A stretch of DNA of 8,341 nt from JAWXUT01 sp044426075 (GTDB taxonomy: Bacteria > Bacillota > Clostridia > Christensenellales > DTU072), in assembly GCA_044426075.1 (NCBI GenBank), contig JAWXUT010000077.1, positions 1 through 8,341 of the forward strand, in the 5' to 3' direction. The position numbers and the translations under genes are program-made. This document shows positions 5,834 to 8,341 of the stretch, in pieces (the first letter of the stretch is position 1; each line of letters opens with the position of its first letter). Below the pieces are notes generated by a model that worked only from the letters and a program-made list of their open reading frames with translations, was not told the DNA's origin and did not search any database.

Positions 5834-8113
5834 TTATTGATTATCGTCTTCTGGGTTATCTTTATCGTTACCCCTATCAGCAATAGTATTTTTTATACCG
5901 TCTGCCAGACCAACGAAAAATACTTTAACAGTTGTCGCTGTATTTTTAATTGTGATGCCCACATTTTTAGTTATACTTGAATAGTAGTTTGTCAATGGAA
6001 CAGTAACTGTTAAATAAGGCGAAACTTGCTTTGTAACAATTGTGTCATAGGCAAACACGATATAAACTATAACCAAAATAATGTTAATAACACCCATTAT
6101 ATACATTACTGGTGAGCTATAATCAAGTTGTGTGATACCACCAGTAGTGGTGTAACCCGCAACAAGGTAGATGTATGAAGTATTTATAAATGTGCAAGCG
6201 CTGTACATTGAGAATGTAGCAAATAGGCGCTTATCTTGCACGATAGCAGTATACATAAACATCAAAGGTAGTGCCGCAATCATAGTTGCGTGGTTTGAGT
6301 CATTACAGAATGTCCAGTAAATAACCATACCAGAAGCAGCTAAAAGCACAAGATCAAGCCTACTACGATTTTTGAAGTAAGGTATAGCTAGTAGCGCCAA
6401 TACAAATACAACAAACATAATAGTGATAACCATTGATGCAGTAGTAATAGAACCGAAGTTGTTGCCTATTAAACCTTGGAAGTTGAATGCGTTTGATGAA
6501 TAAACTTCAGCTCCCTTTACGCCTTCTAGATATTTAGTAAATCCATAGAAAACGTCACCGTCTGCAACATAATTGAATGTAAATGGAAGTGTAATTAAGT
6601 AGAATAAGATAAATCCACCTACTATACAAGCCACAGCTTTAATCCAATTTTTATCTTTTGCAACAATTGAATTGTAGATATAAACACCCACATACATTAG
6701 AACAAATGGTGCAAATACAAGTGATAATGCAGATGTCATGCAAGCCATAAAGAATGCAATTGACATTTTGATAATTTTTCTGTCTAATAAATAGTAGAAA
6801 GACAATGCGATAAAGAACGTTGCAACTGATTCTGCTGTGCCCCAAGCTGAAGACATTGAGAACATAACTGGCAATAGTGCAAAGAATGTTGCCATAATAG
6901 TTGCGGTTGATTTACCCTTTCTTTTTGCAATAACTTTGTAAATAACAGCTACCGTTGCAATATCAAATGCTATAATAAGTGCCTTGTAAACCGCTATTAT
7001 TGTAAGTGTAATTGTAGCGTCTGTTGCGCCTAAGGCAGTTGGTATTAATCCCACTGCACCCGCAATTGAATACAAGTAAATTGTAAGTGGCATTAGTGTT
7101 GCACCAGTTTGATATTGTAGGAAATATGGGGTACCATACTCCGATATCCAAGATGCGAAACCAGCCATAACCTCTAAATCATAACCATAGTAAATGGTAG
7201 AAATATTGGTGCTGCCAGCAATACCAGTTTCTATAGCGAGTATTAGTAATCTTATTAGGATAGCCGCCATTAAAGTGATCATCATTCCTAAAGATTTGCT
7301 TGTTTCTATTTTGTTTAGAAGTCTTGCCTTGGTGCTATCTGTTGATAGGTCAACACCACGTTTTCTTGCAAGTACAATGTATGCACCATAAGATAAAGCA
7401 ATTGTTCCTAATGAACCCAAAACAATGTATCCCACATTAAGTATTGATGCATTGCCGTAGATTGCTGATGTCAATTTTAATAGATTTGTACCAGATGTGT
7501 TTTCTAACGCAACTGATTTTTCTACCTTTTCTAGCGTAAATGTTTTAATGATTGCACTTGAACAAGTAACTGGGTGATCTTCTGACCCCAAGTTTAGTGC
7601 AATTGTAACCTCACGAATATTGCTCGTTTGGAAGTAGATTGTAGCTGAACCACTTGTGTTACTACCACGCTCTTCAACTGACCAGTCAGTGTTGTCAATA
7701 TTAAAACTTTCATTTTCTAAAAAGTTTACATACAAACCTTCGTATGTTAAATCATCATCATATGTGCCCATTGTAGAGGTTGTATATGTGTATGATATTT
7801 TGTAGTAAGAATATGCACGCAAATAAACTGTTTGGCTCATTTGTGCGTATCCTGCGCTTGATGTTGACAAGGTTATATAATTTGCAACATCGTCGCCATT
7901 ATCTACTATGGTAAAAGAAGTGCTTGTTGTTCCGCCAGAAGTTAGCGTCCAGTTTTCTTGCATATCTGTTAAAGTGTCGTAATTGAACACTCCGCCGTCT
8001 TCTGCTTCGGTTAATATTTGTGTGTTGTACTGTGTTGTTCCGATTGTGTTGCAACCAGTAAGCGCCACTACAAATACCACAACCATAATGATTAGTGCTA
8101 ATGATTTTTTCAT
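5834..8113 (-). CDS. Lipoprotein-signal, beta-sandwich and GT-C-like polytopic membrane protein (putative envelope glycosyltransferase)
   Basis: I do not recognise a named gene. The 759 residues begin with a lipoprotein signal peptide (MKKS, hydrophobic core, lipobox LTGC with C21). Residues about 30-200 are Ser/Thr/Tyr-rich alternating strands resembling a carbohydrate-binding beta-sandwich (NWTL near 54; YYKISYTYTT 103-112). About 12-13 hydrophobic segments follow, from about 223 to 690, then a polar tail ending in acidic residues. Several points recall GT-C glycosyltransferases, which move sugars from polyprenyl-phosphate donors outside the membrane: DLE (312-314) in the first large outer loop, followed by a GFASWISEYG-type stretch; WGTAE (424-428); NAFNFQGLIGNN (541-552); and NHAT before an ALPL helix (607-618). 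Several deviate from the usual motifs, so acceptor, donor and activity are unknown. The ATG has GGAG 6 nt upstream. An inactive transporter-like or sensor role cannot be excluded. Confidence 0.72.
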   Translation of the reverse strand: MKKSLALIIMVVVFVVALTGCNTIGTTQYNTQILTEAEDGGVFNYDTLTDMQENWTLTSGGTTSTSFTIVDNGDDVANYITLSTSSAGYAQMSQTVYLRAYSYYKISYTYTTSTMGTYDDDLTYEGLYVNFLENESFNIDNTDWSVEERGSNTSGSATIYFQTSNIREVTIALNLGSEDHPVTCSSAIIKTFTLEKVEKSVALENTSGTNLLKLTSAIYGNASILNVGYIVLGSLGTIALSYGAYIVLARKRGVDLSTDSTKARLLNKIETSKSLGMMITLMAAILIRLLILAIETGIAGSTNISTIYYGYDLEVMAGFASWISEYGTPYFLQYQTGATLMPLTIYLYSIAGAVGLIPTALGATDATITLTIIAVYKALIIAFDIATVAVIYKVIAKRKGKSTATIMATFFALLPVMFSMSSAWGTAESVATFFIALSFYYLLDRKIIKMSIAFFMACMTSALSLVFAPFVLMYVGVYIYNSIVAKDKNWIKAVACIVGGFILFYLITLPFTFNYVADGDVFYGFTKYLEGVKGAEVYSSNAFNFQGLIGNNFGSITTASMVITIMFVVFVLALLAIPYFKNRSRLDLVLLAASGMVIYWTFCNDSNHATMIAALPLMFMYTAIVQDKRLFATFSMYSACTFINTSYIYLVAGYTTTGGITQLDYSSPVMYIMGVINIILVIVYIVFAYDTIVTKQVSPYLTVTVPLTNYYSSITKNVGITIKNTATTVKVFFVGLADGIKNTIADRGNDKDNPEDDNQ

Positions 8114-8119
8114 GTATAG

Positions 8120-8123
8120 CTCC
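8120..8123 (-). promoter_or_regulatory. Ribosome binding site of the GT-C-like gene
   Basis: GGAG with a 6-nt spacer precedes the ATG at 8113. The signal peptide begins directly at this ATG (MKKS), so the start is well supported. I could not find a convincing -35/-10 pair in the 63-nt gap to rplS. Confidence 0.65.
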
Positions 8124-8139
8124 GTTAATTAGATTTTTT

Positions 8140-8165
8140 ACCTCCCCAACCGTAGCTAGGGAGGT
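8140..8165 (-). terminator. UACG-capped hairpin downstream of rplS (possible terminator or mRNA 3'-end structure)
   Basis: In the minus-strand transcript ACCUCCC pairs with GGGAGGU. Four inner pairs continue the stem, two of them G-U wobbles, closing on the tetraloop C(UACG)G, for 11 pairs in all. The two wobbles would be C-A mismatches in the plus-strand transcript, so the structure belongs to the minus-strand RNA. It begins 11 nt after the rplS stop codon. Unlike a standard rho-independent terminator it is followed by AAAAAAUC, not a U-tract. It may mark the end of the ribosomal operon, protect its 3' end, or lie in the 5' leader of the next gene. Confidence 0.5.
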
Positions 8166-8176
8166 GAGATTGATGT

Positions 8177-8341
8177 TTACTTAGCTTGCCTTACTTTTGC
8201 AGCTTTACCAGTACGCTCCCTTAAGTAGTACAATTTAGCTCTCCTTACAAAGCCACGTCTTACGATTTCGATGTGGTCAATTTTTGGGGAGTGGAGTGGG
8301 AATGTTCTTTCTACTCCTACGCCAAAAGAAAGACGTCTTAC
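8177..8341 (-). CDS. rplS: 50S ribosomal protein L19, C-terminal 54 residues (5' part beyond window edge)
   Basis: Ribosomal protein L19 sits at the 30S-50S interface of the large subunit. Only the last 54 codons and the TAA stop lie in the window; the protein is normally about 115 residues. The visible part reads [20 protein letters not shown], then [10 protein letters not shown], then [20 protein letters not shown] and the end QAK. This is the typical L19 C-terminus. The gene usually closes an rpsP-rimM-trmD-rplS operon, which would lie outside the right edge. A hairpin follows 11 nt after the stop. Confidence 0.97.
   Translation of the reverse strand, partial: VRRLSFGVGVERTFPLHSPKIDHIEIVRRGFVRRAKLYYLRERTGKAAKVRQAK

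Noticed and set aside
5834..5870. Possible -10 element GATAAT near the end of the GT-C-like gene as a comM promoter
   Set aside because: No acceptable -35 hexamer lies 16-18 nt upstream, and AT-rich sequence makes such matches frequent by chance.
6651..7151. Short minus-strand frames of 62 and 64 codons in another frame within the GT-C-like gene
   Set aside because: They are Cys- and Ile-rich out-of-frame readings of membrane-helix codons with no family resemblance. The main frame is open throughout.
8114..8176. Riboswitch or L19-type autoregulatory leader in the gap after rplS
   Set aside because: The gap is only 63 nt and holds a single hairpin. There is no multi-stem aptamer architecture, and an rplS leader would lie on the other side of rplS.

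Overview
The window is a compact stretch of a low-GC bacterial chromosome with every gene on the minus strand. By eye it is AT-rich. The order rplS ... comM (yifB) - dprA - topA - trmFO matches a neighbourhood known from Firmicutes/Bacillota. The folate-dependent TrmFO, the TopA with three C-terminal zinc ribbons and the lipoprotein-type signal peptide fit the same assignment. A Clostridia-like, possibly uncultured, member is my best guess; the genus cannot be read from the sequence.

Read in the direction of transcription (high to low coordinates): the last 54 codons of ribosomal protein L19 (rplS, 8177-8341) are followed by an unusual UACG-capped hairpin (8140-8165). Next comes a 759-residue envelope protein (5834-8113) that joins a lipoprotein signal peptide, an extracytoplasmic beta-sandwich-like domain and a polytopic membrane domain resembling GT-C glycosyltransferases. 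A second hairpin (5798-5826) separates it from a tight block: comM/yifB (4251-5777), dprA (3160-4248), topA (1045-3156) and trmFO (1-1061, cut by the window edge). Junctions within the block are +2, +3 and -17 nt, so it is almost certainly one operon with translational coupling.

ComM (AAA+ ATPase with an Mg-chelatase-like core) and DprA (RecA loader on incoming single strands) act in natural transformation and recombination. TopA relaxes negative supercoils, and TrmFO makes the T54 methylation of tRNA. The block therefore mixes DNA uptake and processing with housekeeping nucleic-acid enzymes, as in many Firmicutes. The least conventional item is the GT-C-like lipoprotein. It sits where Bacillus has other genes between rplS and the dprA-topA block, and several motifs usual in its apparent family are altered.

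There is no gene-free stretch over 300 bases: the two largest gaps are 63 nt (rplS to the GT-C-like gene) and 56 nt (GT-C-like gene to comM). I see no tRNA, rRNA, CRISPR, insertion sequence or riboswitch.
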